From Streptomyces sp. SAI-135 (GTDB lineage: Bacteria > Actinomycetota > Actinomycetes > Streptomycetales > Streptomycetaceae): a stretch of 64,000 nucleotides of DNA. The stretch is from positions 2,108,001 to 2,172,000 of the forward strand of contig NZ_JARXYP010000002.1 of NCBI RefSeq assembly GCF_029893805.1, given 5' to 3'. Both the position numbers and the translations under genes were made by a program. Positions 7,666 to 16,150 of this stretch are shown here, piece after piece. Under the pieces are notes generated by a model. The model saw only the letters and a program-made list of their open reading frames with translations, made no database searches and had not been told where the DNA came from. Position 1 is the stretch's first letter. Every line of letters starts with the position of its first letter.

Positions 7666-8610
7666 ATGATGAACCACCGCCGCACCGAACTCCTCGCCGC
7701 CGGCGCAGCCACCGTCACCGTCGTCCTGTGGGCGTCCGCCTTCGTCTCCATCCGCAGCGCGGGCGCCGCCTACTCCCCCGGCGCGCTGGCCCTCGGCCGG
7801 CTCCTTTCCGGTGCGCTCGCCCTGGGCGTGATCTGCCTGATACGCCGCGAAGGGCTCCCTCCTCGTTCTGCCTGGCGCGGTATCGCGTTCTCCGGCGTCC
7901 TGTGGTTCGGCTTCTACATGGTCGTCCTGAACTGGGGCGAGCAGCAGGTGGACGCGGGCACCGCGGCCCTGGTCGTGAACATCGGCCCGATCCTGATCGC
8001 GCTGCTCGGCGCGCGGCTGCTCGGGGACGCGATGCCACCCCGGCTGCTGGCCGGGATGGCGGTGTCCTTCGCCGGCGCGGTCACCGTGGGTCTGTCCATG
8101 TCGGACGACGGGGGCTCCTCGGTGCTCGGCGTGGTCCTGTGCCTGCTCGCGGCGATCGCCTACGCCGGCGGGGTCGTCGCGCAGAAGCCGGTCCTGGGCT
8201 CCGCGACCCCGCTGCAGGCGACGACCTTCGGCTGCTTCGTGGGTGCCGTGGTCTGCCTGCCCTTCGCGGGGCAGCTGGTGTCGGAGGCGGCCGACGCCCC
8301 CGCCTCGGCGACCCTCAACATGGTCTACCTGGGGGTGTTCCCGACCGCGCTGGCCTTCACCACCTGGGCCTACGCCCTGGCCCGGACGACCGCCAGCCGC
8401 ATGGGCGCGACCACCTACGCGGTGCCCGCCCTGGTCGTGCTGATGTCGTGGCTGGCGCTCGGCGAGGTCCCTGGCCTGTTCACGCTCGCGGGCGGGGTGC
8501 TGTGCCTTGCGGGCGTGGCGGTGTCCCGCTCCCGGTCCCGCGCACGGGCGGCCGCGGCCCCGGTGACGGCACCTGAGCCGCGGCCCGAGAGGGCGTCAGA
8601 CTCCGCGTGA
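7666..8610 (+). CDS. EamA-family (DMT) transporter
   Basis: A 314-residue membrane protein with about ten hydrophobic helices in two EamA repeats, the drug/metabolite transporter superfamily (RhtA/YdcZ-like exporters). The first repeat begins ATVTVVLWASAFVSIRS and the second VLCLLAAIAYAGGVVAQK. The C-terminal tail is cytosolic and Arg/Pro-rich. CAGGAG precedes two adjacent ATG codons (7666 and 7669); the second has the better spacing. Its 3' end overlaps the convergent MHS transporter gene by 15 bases. Substrates of this family are amino acids or other small metabolites; none can be assigned here. Confidence 0.9.
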   Translation: MMNHRRTELLAAGAATVTVVLWASAFVSIRSAGAAYSPGALALGRLLSGALALGVICLIRREGLPPRSAWRGIAFSGVLWFGFYMVVLNWGEQQVDAGTAALVVNIGPILIALLGARLLGDAMPPRLLAGMAVSFAGAVTVGLSMSDDGGSSVLGVVLCLLAAIAYAGGVVAQKPVLGSATPLQATTFGCFVGAVVCLPFAGQLVSEAADAPASATLNMVYLGVFPTALAFTTWAYALARTTASRMGATTYAVPALVVLMSWLALGEVPGLFTLAGGVLCLAGVAVSRSRSRARAAAAPVTAPEPRPERASDSA

Positions 8611-9924
8611 ACGCGCCCTGCCCGCGAGCACCTTGATGCAGAGCAACGCGATCACCGAGAGCCCGATGATGTAACCGGAGACCGCCATCGAGGTCCCGGT
8701 GGCCTCCAGCAGCAGCACCATCAGGAAGGGCGCGAGCCCACCGCCGAGCACGGCGGCGATCTGGTAGCCGAGGGAGGCGCCGGTGTACCGCATCTCGGGT
8801 GTGAACAGCTCGGCGAACAGGGCGGCCTGCGGGCCGTACATGATGCTCAGGAAGCATCCGGCGACGAAGGTGCCGACCGCCAGCCACAGCAGCGACCCGG
8901 TGTCGATGAGCAGGAACATCGGTACGGCCCACAGGGCGATGCCGGCCGCGCCGAGGGCGTAGATGCGGATACGCCCGAGGCGGTCGGAGAGCGCGGCGGC
9001 GGCCGGGATCAGCACCAGCTGGGTGAGGCTGACGCAGAGCGAGACGGTGAGCACGGCACTGCGCTGCATGCCCAGTTCACGGGTGGTGTAGTCGAGGACA
9101 CCGGTGATCAGGATGTAGAAGGTCGCGGTGTTCACGGCGAAGGAGCCGCCGGCGAGCAGGACCGTGCCCAGGTGGTGGCGGAGGATCGTGCGCAGCGGGG
9201 AGTTCTGCGCGCTCTTCTCCTTCTCGGCCAGCTCCCGCTCCGCCCGGCGGAATTCGGGGGTCTCCTCGACCTTGGTGTGGATGTACCAGGCGAGCGCCAG
9301 GACGAACAGGCCGATGAGGAACGGGACGCGCCAGCCCCAGGCCGCGAACCCGGCGTCGGTGGTGAACGCCCCGGCCAGCAGGAAGACCGTGTTGGCGGTC
9401 ACCACGCCGATGGGGACGCCGAGTTGGACGACACTGCCGTAGAGCCCGCGCTTGCCCTCGGGGGCGTACTCGGTGGCCAGCAGCATCGCACCGCCCCACT
9501 GCGCGCCGACCGCCACGCCCTGGACGACGCGGAGCAGGACGAGCAGGACCGGGGCGGCGACGCCGATCGTGTCGTAGGTCGGCAGGAGGCCGATGCCGGT
9601 GGTGGCGAGGCCCATGAGCGTGAGGGCGAGGACCAGCATGGGCTTGCGGCCGCGCTTGTCCCCGATCTGGCCGGCGACGATGCCACCGATCGGGCGGGCC
9701 AGGAAGCCGACCGCGAAGGTGGCGAAGGCGGCGAGGACACCGGCGGTTGAGTTGCCCGCGGGGAAGTACAGATCGCCGAGGACGAGGGCGGCGGCTATGC
9801 CGAAGACGAAGTAGTCGTACCACTCGACGGCGGAGGCGAGGGCCGCAGCGGTGGCGACGCGACGGCGGTGGGGAGACGCCGGCGCGGTGACGGAAGTGGG
9901 GTGAGCGGTAGGGGCCGTGTCCAT
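8596..9924 (-). CDS. MHS-family MFS metabolite:proton symporter
   Basis: A 442-residue, 12-helix carrier of the metabolite:H+ symporter branch (KgtP, ShiA, ProP relatives). Diagnostic pieces are the opening helix SAVEWYDYFVFGIAAALVLG, the loop GQIGDKRGRKPMLVLAL, and QWGGAMLLATEYAPEGKRGLYGS. It probably imports an organic acid or similar nutrient. The ATG at 9924 was preferred to the GTG at 9933 because GGAG sits 11 bases before the former and only two before the latter. It lies downstream of, and in line with, the alcohol and aldehyde dehydrogenase genes but has its own 20-bp palindrome at 9969-9988. Confidence 0.92.
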   Translation of the reverse strand: MDTAPTAHPTSVTAPASPHRRRVATAAALASAVEWYDYFVFGIAAALVLGDLYFPAGNSTAGVLAAFATFAVGFLARPIGGIVAGQIGDKRGRKPMLVLALTLMGLATTGIGLLPTYDTIGVAAPVLLVLLRVVQGVAVGAQWGGAMLLATEYAPEGKRGLYGSVVQLGVPIGVVTANTVFLLAGAFTTDAGFAAWGWRVPFLIGLFVLALAWYIHTKVEETPEFRRAERELAEKEKSAQNSPLRTILRHHLGTVLLAGGSFAVNTATFYILITGVLDYTTRELGMQRSAVLTVSLCVSLTQLVLIPAAAALSDRLGRIRIYALGAAGIALWAVPMFLLIDTGSLLWLAVGTFVAGCFLSIMYGPQAALFAELFTPEMRYTGASLGYQIAAVLGGGLAPFLMVLLLEATGTSMAVSGYIIGLSVIALLCIKVLAGRARSRGV

Positions 9925-9968
9925 GTGGTGCACACTCCGGTGGGTGCGTGGGGACGTTGGCGGCCGAA

Positions 9969-9988
9969 CATACTGACCGGACGGTATG
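9969..9988 (-). promoter_or_regulatory. TetR-type operator upstream of MHS transporter
   Basis: CATACTGACCGGACGGTATG is a 20-bp palindrome with two mismatched pairs, 45 bases before the transporter start. It closely resembles the site ahead of the molybdopterin oxidoreductase at 21288-21307; both begin CATAC-y-GACCGG. Confidence 0.7.
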
Positions 9989-10053
9989 GGGTCAACGGTT
10001 GTGCGGGAAGGTTGCCCGGAGCACCTGAGCCGGTGCTCCGGGCGGCCCGTCGC

Positions 10054-11133
10054 TCAGAACACCACCAGGGCCCTGCCGCCCTTGCCCGCCAGCATGTTGT
10101 CGAAGGCCGCCGGGATGCCGTCGAGGGCGATCCGCTCGGTCACCAGCATCCCGAGGTCCAGCCGGCCCGCCCGGACGTGCTCGGCGAGCACCGGCAGGTC
10201 CTCGGCGGGGTTGGAGTTGCCGTAGACACAGCCCGCGAGGGTGCGACCCCAGTGGAAGATCTCCAGGGCGTTGAAGGTGACCTGCTGGTCCTTGCCGCCG
10301 ATGCCGACGACCGTCGTACGGCCGCCACGGCGGGTGGAGTCCCAGGCCGTGCGGATGGTCGAGGCGCGGCCCACGCACTCGACGGCGGCGTCGACGCCCT
10401 GCCTGCCGGTGAGGCCCCGGATCTCGCGGGCGGTGTTCTCGGAGGCGATCACGTAGTCGGTGGCTCCGGCTGCGCGCGCCAACTCCTCCTTCTCCGGGGA
10501 GACGTCGACCGCGACGATCTTCGACGCGCCCGCGATCCGGGCCGCCTGGAGCGCGGCGAGGCCCACTCCCCCGACGCCGTACACCGCGACCGTCTCGCCC
10601 TCGCGGACGCGCGCCGAGTGGTGGACGGCGCCGTAGCCGGTGAGGACGGCGCAGCCCAGCAGGGCCGCGTCGGTGAGCGGGATGCCGTCGGGCAGGGGCA
10701 GGAGGCAGGACTCGGGGACGACCGTCTCCTCGGCGAACGCGGCGACGTTCAGGCCGGGGTGCAGGTCGGTGCCGTCGGCGGTGCGGGCGTGGACGCCGGC
10801 GGCGCCGTTGAGGGCGTTGGCGCACAGCCACACCTCGCCGAGCGCACAGGCATGGCAATCGCCGCAGGAGGGAGCCCAGTTGAGGACGACGCCGGCGCCG
10901 GGCGCCACCCCGGTGACCCCCTCCCCCACGGCGACGACCGTGCCCGCGCCCTCGTGGCCGAGGACGGCCGGGACGGGGACGCGCATGGTGCCGTTGGACA
11001 GGGACAGGTCAGAGTGACAGACCCCGGCGGCGGCGAGGCGGACGCGGACCTGGCCGGGGCCGGGGTCGGGGAGGTCGATGTCGGTGACCTCCAGGGGAGC
11101 GCCCACGGCGGGAAGGACGGCGGCACGAACCAC
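10054..11133 (-). CDS. Zinc-dependent alcohol dehydrogenase
   Basis: A 359-residue medium-chain (zinc) alcohol dehydrogenase. The catalytic zinc region is CHSDLSLSNG with GHEGAGTVVAVG; the structural zinc Cys cluster is CGDCHACALGEVWLC; the NAD-binding turn is VYGVGGVGLAALQAARIAGA. The loop after the Cys cluster and overall similarity place it near the class III / Rxyl-3153 group. It follows the aldehyde dehydrogenase by 11 bases, so alcohol to aldehyde to acid is a likely sequence of steps in one operon. The aldehyde dehydrogenase promoter with its palindrome probably drives both. The substrate alcohol is unknown. Confidence 0.93.
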   Translation of the reverse strand: MVRAAVLPAVGAPLEVTDIDLPDPGPGQVRVRLAAAGVCHSDLSLSNGTMRVPVPAVLGHEGAGTVVAVGEGVTGVAPGAGVVLNWAPSCGDCHACALGEVWLCANALNGAAGVHARTADGTDLHPGLNVAAFAEETVVPESCLLPLPDGIPLTDAALLGCAVLTGYGAVHHSARVREGETVAVYGVGGVGLAALQAARIAGASKIVAVDVSPEKEELARAAGATDYVIASENTAREIRGLTGRQGVDAAVECVGRASTIRTAWDSTRRGGRTTVVGIGGKDQQVTFNALEIFHWGRTLAGCVYGNSNPAEDLPVLAEHVRAGRLDLGMLVTERIALDGIPAAFDNMLAGKGGRALVVF

Positions 11134-11144
11134 GGGAAGGCTCC

Positions 11145-12533
11145 TCAGAACTGGAGGGACTTGGTCTGGAGGTACTCGGCGAGACCGTGCGGGCCGAGCT
11201 CGCGGCCGACGCCGGACTGCTTGTAACCGCCGAACGGGGCAAGGGGGTTGAAGCGGCCGCCGTTGATGTCGACCTGTCCGGTGTCCATGCGGCGGGCGAA
11301 GGCCACCGCCTCCGCCTCGTCACCGGCCCAGACGGCGCCCGCGAGGCCGTAGACCGTGCCGTTGGCGATGCGCAGCGCGTCCTCCTCGTCCTCGTAGCGC
11401 AGGATCGACAGGACCGGACCGAAGATCTCCTCCTGGGCGATCGTCATCTCGGGCGTCACGTCGGCGAAGACCGTCGGGGCGACGAAGTAGCCCTGCTCGC
11501 GCGGGGATTCGGGCCCTCCGGCGACCAGCCGGGCACCCTCGGCGACGCCCTTCTCGATGTAACCGCGCACCCGGGCCTGCTGCTTGGCGTTGACGACCGG
11601 GCCGATGCGCTCGCCGTACTTCGCGGCGGCGCCGGCGGCGAGTTCGACGGCCTCGTCGTACTGGTCGCGGTGGACGAGCATCCGGGTCCAGGCGCTGCAC
11701 GTCTGGCCGGAGTTGGACATCACGTTGGCGACGCCGACGTTGACCGCCTTGGCGAGGTCGGCGCCGGGCAGGATGACGTTGGCGGACTTGCCGCCGAGCT
11801 CCAGGGCGACCTTCTTCAACGCGGCACCTGCGGTCGCGCCGATCCGCCGGCCGACCGCGGTGGAGCCGGTGAAGGAGACCAGGTCGACGTCGGGGTGCGC
11901 GGCGAGGGCCTGTCCGGCGACCGGGCCGAGGCCCGTGACCAGGTTGAAGACACCGGCCGGGATGCCCGCCTCGTGGACCGCCTCGGCGAAGAGCTGGGCG
12001 ACCAGCGGGGTGTCCTCGGCGGGCTTGAGGACCACCGTGCAGCCGGCGGCGAGGGCCGGGGCGACCTTGGCGACGATCTGGTGGAGCGGGTAGTTCCAGG
12101 GCGTGATCGCCCCGACCACGCCGACGGGCTCCAGGTGGACGGTGGAGTTGCCGACCTTCTCCTCGAAGGGATGGCCGGCCGCGAGCTCGGCGTAGGAGGC
12201 GGCGACCGCGACGGGGACGGCGGCGTGGACGTTCTCCGAGAACTTCAGGGGTGAGCCGAGTTCGGCGGTGACCGTCTCGGCGATCTCGTCCTTGCGGGCG
12301 GCGAGAACGTCCCGGAGGGCGGCGAGACGGGCGGCCCGTTCGGCGGGAGGGGTCGCGGCCCAGGCCGGGAAGGCGGCCCGGGCGGCGCGTACGGCGCTGT
12401 CGACGTCCTCGGCGGTGCCGGCCGGGACCCGCGCGATGACCTGCTCGTCGACCGGGTTCACGACCTCGATCACGTCCGGGCCGGTGGCCGGGCGCCACTC
12501 GCCGTCGATGTACATGCCGTCGTGCGCCTTCAT
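11145..12533 (-). CDS. NAD(P)-dependent aldehyde dehydrogenase
   Basis: A 462-residue aldehyde dehydrogenase superfamily enzyme. Key sites are visible: ITPWNYPLHQIVAKVAPALAAG (cofactor and oxyanion Asn), FTGSTAVGRRIG, the general base Glu in ELGGKSANVI, and the catalytic Cys in SNSGQTCSAWTR. It oxidises an aldehyde to the acid. GGGAGGAC lies five bases before the ATG; a longer upstream frame was rejected because it would run over the ribosome site. It begins an operon with the alcohol dehydrogenase. The 19-bp palindrome at 12579-12597 upstream is a twin of the acyl-CoA dehydrogenase operator, suggesting shared control. Confidence 0.93.
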   Translation of the reverse strand: MKAHDGMYIDGEWRPATGPDVIEVVNPVDEQVIARVPAGTAEDVDSAVRAARAAFPAWAATPPAERAARLAALRDVLAARKDEIAETVTAELGSPLKFSENVHAAVPVAVAASYAELAAGHPFEEKVGNSTVHLEPVGVVGAITPWNYPLHQIVAKVAPALAAGCTVVLKPAEDTPLVAQLFAEAVHEAGIPAGVFNLVTGLGPVAGQALAAHPDVDLVSFTGSTAVGRRIGATAGAALKKVALELGGKSANVILPGADLAKAVNVGVANVMSNSGQTCSAWTRMLVHRDQYDEAVELAAGAAAKYGERIGPVVNAKQQARVRGYIEKGVAEGARLVAGGPESPREQGYFVAPTVFADVTPEMTIAQEEIFGPVLSILRYEDEEDALRIANGTVYGLAGAVWAGDEAEAVAFARRMDTGQVDINGGRFNPLAPFGGYKQSGVGRELGPHGLAEYLQTKSLQF

Positions 12534-12840
12534 GGTGCGTCCTCCCGGGCTGGGCCGTGCCGTGTCGTCCGGCCTCATAAACTAGCGGCGATAGTTTTCT
12601 CGCGCCAGAGCGGGACCGGACCGTCCACGGACATCAGAAGTCCCCGCGGGCCCCCTCGTCCACCACGCCACGGCTTCCTCCGGCGGGCGCACGGAATGCC
12701 TTCCGGCAGCGCTGCCGGTCCGTGACCCGTGCTCCGCCGTCTGGCCGCTCGGCGCCGAAGAGGAACCGCGTCTCGAATTGCGGCCGCCTCGGTTCACCCC
12801 GTCGGACGGGCCCCCTTCACCGCACCGCCGCCCGCCGGCC
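12534..12840. other. Intergenic region holding an operator
   Basis: Between the aldehyde dehydrogenase start and the 3' end of the ABC ATPase gene. Only the palindrome at 12579-12597 and the promoter region around it are recognisable; the rest shows no gene. Confidence 0.5.
12579..12597 (-). promoter_or_regulatory. TetR operator upstream of aldehyde dehydrogenase operon
   Basis: AAACTAGCGGCGATAGTTT is a 19-bp palindrome with one mismatch, 46 bases before the start codon. Outer arms AAA-y-TAGC and TAGTTT are the same as in the site at 6131-6149, so the same TetR protein (gene at 6177-6818) is the best candidate to bind. Confidence 0.7.
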
Positions 12841-14169
12841 TCACTCGTCCAGATCCGGCAGATGGTCCGGGGACGGGCAGATGCGTTCGCCGTGCTGGTC
12901 GAAGACGAAGAGGTGGGAGATGTCGACGAGGAGCGGGACCTGCATGCCGCGGCGCAGGTCGATGTCCGGGGTGGTGCGGACGACGAGGTCGCCGGGGAGG
13001 CGGGGGTCCGGCTCGGGCGCGGGCTCCGGCGGGTCCTCCAGGACCACGACCGGGCCGGCGCGGAGGGAGACCGCCCGTTCTCTCAGGCGGTCCAGGACCG
13101 TGCCCTCGCGACGGCGGCGCCGGGGCTGGCGCGGGGCGGGGCGGGGCGCCTCCAGGTCGGGGACGAAGGCGGGGCGGGAGCCGGTGTTGAAGTGGACGAG
13201 GACCTCGTGGCCCTGGAACTCCACGTGCTCCACCAGACCGGTGATCGGCATCTCCCCGGGGCGGGCGGAGGTCCGTTTGGCGATGCGGATCGCCTCCGAG
13301 CGCAGGCCCACGATCACCTCGCGGCCCTGCTGGACGCGGAGCAACTGGTGGTCCAGGGAGAGGGGTTCGGGCAGCCGCAGGTACTGCTTGCCGAGGCTGA
13401 TGGTCATCGCGCCGTCCAGCGGGGCCCGGACCACTCCGCGCAGGAGGTTGATGCGCGGGGTGCCGATGAAGGCGGCCACGAAGACGTTGCGGGGCAGGGC
13501 GTACACCGAGCGCGGAGTGCCGACCTGCTGGAGGACTCCGCCGCGCAGCACGGCGACCCGGTCGCCGAGCGACATGGCCTCGGCCTGGTCGTGGGTGACG
13601 TAGACCGTGGTGACACCCAACTCCCGGGTGAGCGAGGCTATTTCGGCGCGCAGGTGGTTGCGGAGCTTGGCGTCGAGGTTGGACAGCGGCTCGTCCATGA
13701 GGAAGGCGGTGGGCCGACGGGAGATGGCCCGGCCCATCGCCACGCGCTGACGTTCGCCGCCGGAGAGCTGGCCCGGGTAGCGGTCGAGGAGGTCCTCGAT
13801 GCCCAGCATGCGGGCGGTGGCGTCCACACGGGGCCGGGGGTCCTCGTCGGGGGCCTCGATGCGCAGCGGGAAGCCGATGTTCCCGCGGCTGGTCATGTTC
13901 GGGTAGAGGGCGAAGTTCTGGAACACCATCGCCATCCGCCGCTCGGCGGGCAGCATGTCGTTGGCGTACTCGCCGTCGAGCCTGAGCTGCCCCTCGGTGA
14001 TCTCCTCCAGCCCGGCGATCATCCTGAGCACGGTGGATTTTCCGCAGCCGGAGGGGCCGAGCAGGACGAGGAACTCGCCGGGCGCGATGTCCAGCGAGAG
14101 CCGGTCCACCACCCGGGCGCCCCGGGTGTAGGTCTTGCTCACGTGGTGCAGAGAGATGGCGCGTGTCAT
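12841..14169 (-). CDS. Sugar-type ABC transporter ATPase (MsiK/UgpC/MalK-like)
   Basis: A 442-residue ATPase of the CUT1 sugar-importer class. Walker A is GPSGCGKST (about 38-46), the Q-loop follows in VFQNFALYPNM, the signature is LSGGERQRVAMGRA, Walker B is FLMDEPLSNLDAKL, and the switch His is in VTHDQAEAM. The C-terminal TOBE/regulatory part is longer than in MsiK (about 380 residues) because of a basic and proline-rich insert (PAPRQPRRRRREG and PEPAPEPDP). No permease or binding-protein genes are nearby, so it is an orphan that may energise several sugar permeases, as MsiK does. Which transporters it serves is unknown. Confidence 0.93.
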   Translation of the reverse strand: MTRAISLHHVSKTYTRGARVVDRLSLDIAPGEFLVLLGPSGCGKSTVLRMIAGLEEITEGQLRLDGEYANDMLPAERRMAMVFQNFALYPNMTSRGNIGFPLRIEAPDEDPRPRVDATARMLGIEDLLDRYPGQLSGGERQRVAMGRAISRRPTAFLMDEPLSNLDAKLRNHLRAEIASLTRELGVTTVYVTHDQAEAMSLGDRVAVLRGGVLQQVGTPRSVYALPRNVFVAAFIGTPRINLLRGVVRAPLDGAMTISLGKQYLRLPEPLSLDHQLLRVQQGREVIVGLRSEAIRIAKRTSARPGEMPITGLVEHVEFQGHEVLVHFNTGSRPAFVPDLEAPRPAPRQPRRRRREGTVLDRLRERAVSLRAGPVVVLEDPPEPAPEPDPRLPGDLVVRTTPDIDLRRGMQVPLLVDISHLFVFDQHGERICPSPDHLPDLDE

Positions 14170-14385
14170 GACGGTGCCCCCGGGGGCTGGATCAGGCGCT
14201 GGTGCTCCGCGGTGGAGAGGCCCCGTGCGGGTCGTACGGGGCTGTGAGTCACGGAAGTTAACGGAATGCGTGCGGCGGGGGGAAGAGACCGGGCGGGATC
14301 GGGCGCTTCGGTCCAGTCCGCGAGATGACGGACGGCCGGATTCCGCACGGCCTCACGCTCGTCGGCACTCCGTCCCGCCGACGCC

Positions 14386-15408
14386 TCACCGTGCCGTGAC
14401 GCTCGCAGGCGTTCCGGTGCCCGCCGGCGATCCGACACCCGCAGGCGTCCCGACACCCGCCGACGTTCCCACGCCCGTCGGGGTCCCGGCCTCCGTCCCC
14501 GTCCCCATCCCCGTCCCCGTCCCCGTGCCGATGCCGGGGCCCGCCGGCGTCCCGACACTCGCCGATGGCCCGGCGCCCATCGGTGTGCCCGGGCTCGTCG
14601 GTGTCCCGACAGCCGCCGAAGTGCCCGTGCCCGTCGGTCGTGCGGCACTCGTCGGTGTAGCCGTGCCCGCCGGCGTCCCGGTGCTCTTCGTCGGCCGTGG
14701 CTCACGGGTCTGGGTGAGGTGGGCGAAGACGACGACGTTGCTGCTGTAGCCCGTCCGCCGGTTGAAGAGCCCACCGCAGGTGATCACGCGGAGTTCCGGG
14801 CGCCGGGCCGGGCCGTAGACCTCCTTGTCGGGGAAGCCCGCCTTGTCGAAGATCTTCACGCGGTCCACGGTGTAGACGGCGGTACGGCCGTCCGCGCGCA
14901 CCGCCTCGATCACCTTGCCCGGCTTCACCTGGCCGAGCGCGGCGAAGACGGCGGGTCCGGTCCTGGTGTCGCGGTGGCCGACGGCGATCGCCGTGCCCGT
15001 CTCGCCGGGCGTGGCGCCGCCCTCGTACCAGCCCACCAGCTTCGGCTTGTCGACCGGCGGTGTCGCGAGTTCCCGGCCCTTGATGAGCCGGAGGCCCGTG
15101 ATCGGGGCGTCGATGCCCAGGGACGGGATGCGGAAGGCCGTCGGCCGGGACCGGGACAGCGGGCGGGGCGGGGGTGTGCGGGTGGGCGAGGAGCGGGCGG
15201 AGGGGGCCGGGGCGTCGGCCGGCTCCGCTTCCGGGCCGGCGGCGGCCACGGCGTCCGGCAGACCGGGCGCGGTCAGCTCGGTCGAGTCGTCGTCCCCCGT
15301 ACACCGGACCCCCACCGTCACCAGGACGACCGTGAGCAGGGCCGTCCTGGTGAGGCGGTAGGCGCGGGTCCGGTACCAGGGCCTGCGTCTGCGCCTACGC
15401 GGCGCCAT
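14386..15408 (-). CDS. Class F-like sortase with Gly-Thr-Pro repeat tail
   Basis: A 340-residue membrane-anchored transpeptidase. A basic start and one membrane helix (about 18-35) are followed by a linker and the sortase domain (about 90-235). The catalytic triad is readable: His145 in VGHRDT, Cys211 in VITCGG, Arg at 217/218 in NRRTGYSSN. This layout fits the actinobacterial class F group. Residues 240-340 form a low-complexity tail of repeated GTP, GTGTGT and PTGVGTSAGVG units, very unusual after a sortase domain. The start overlaps the end of the preceding secreted-protein gene by 14 bases, so the two are co-translated. The neighbour is its likely substrate. Confidence 0.9.
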   Translation of the reverse strand: MAPRRRRRRPWYRTRAYRLTRTALLTVVLVTVGVRCTGDDDSTELTAPGLPDAVAAAGPEAEPADAPAPSARSSPTRTPPPRPLSRSRPTAFRIPSLGIDAPITGLRLIKGRELATPPVDKPKLVGWYEGGATPGETGTAIAVGHRDTRTGPAVFAALGQVKPGKVIEAVRADGRTAVYTVDRVKIFDKAGFPDKEVYGPARRPELRVITCGGLFNRRTGYSSNVVVFAHLTQTREPRPTKSTGTPAGTATPTSAARPTGTGTSAAVGTPTSPGTPMGAGPSASVGTPAGPGIGTGTGTGMGTGTEAGTPTGVGTSAGVGTPAGVGSPAGTGTPASVTAR

Positions 15409-16048
15409 GGGGCCGACGGCGGTTCAGCCGGAAGTACGCGACACCGCCGACCGCCACCAGGCCGACGGCGCCCGCCGCGGTGACCGGTGCGAACGCGGCC
15501 GCGGTGTCGACGAGACCGCCGCCACCCGCGTGCACGCCGCCCTTGGGGCCGCCGCCCTCGTTGTGCCCCCAGCCCGCGCCCTGCTGGTCCTCGATCTGGT
15601 CGCCCGCCCGGCGCTCGCCGTCGCGCTTGCCGTCGTGGCAGTTGACGCGGAAGACCTTCTCCTTGGGGGCGCCCGCCACGATCCAGGTGAGCTTGTACTG
15701 TCCGTCCGCCACACCCAGCGGGTCGGTGTGACCGGCGCCGCCGGCGAGCTGGATGGTGCCGGCGACGGTGGCGGCGGTGGGGAGCGGGGGCTGCGGCGTG
15801 ATGGTGTAGGCGATGGTGGTGAGGACGTCGAAGTTGACGGCGTCCAGGTAGAACTTGCAGACCCGTGGATCATCCTTCGAGACGCCGAACGGCACGCCCA
15901 CGTGGTGGATCCTGATGTCGCCGTTCTCGCCCGCGGCCGACGCGGTCGGTGCCGCAACCCAGGACGCGCCGGCCGCGGCGAGGGCGGTGAGGACGACCGT
16001 GGCGCCCGCTCGGACGCGGAAGGTACGTGGGAGTGTCAGGGTGGGCAT
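15395..16048 (-). CDS. Secreted cell-wall protein, likely sortase substrate
   Basis: A 217-residue exported protein. It has a signal peptide (TVVLTALAAAGASWVAAPTASAA, cleaved near 39), a beta-rich extracellular domain with two Cys, and a Gly/His-rich linker. It ends with a C-terminal anchor: LVDTA (179-183), a hydrophobic stretch and a basic RLNRRRPHG tail. This is the architecture of sortase substrates, although LVDTA is not a classical LPxTG or LAxTG. GGAGGA lies six bases before the chosen ATG. The sortase gene starts inside its last codons. The extracellular domain is not recognised. That the adjacent sortase anchors it is inference from position. Confidence 0.8.
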   Translation of the reverse strand: MPTLTLPRTFRVRAGATVVLTALAAAGASWVAAPTASAAGENGDIRIHHVGVPFGVSKDDPRVCKFYLDAVNFDVLTTIAYTITPQPPLPTAATVAGTIQLAGGAGHTDPLGVADGQYKLTWIVAGAPKEKVFRVNCHDGKRDGERRAGDQIEDQQGAGWGHNEGGGPKGGVHAGGGGLVDTAAAFAPVTAAGAVGLVAVGGVAYFRLNRRRPHGAA

Positions 16049-16150
16049 GGGCGCTCCTCCGAATTCAGACGATTTCCATACAAATCGCTCTTTCGGCAGC
16101 ACTCTCCGTTATGCCCGCCGCACTCGGTGGCATCGGCGCCCGGCGCGCCG

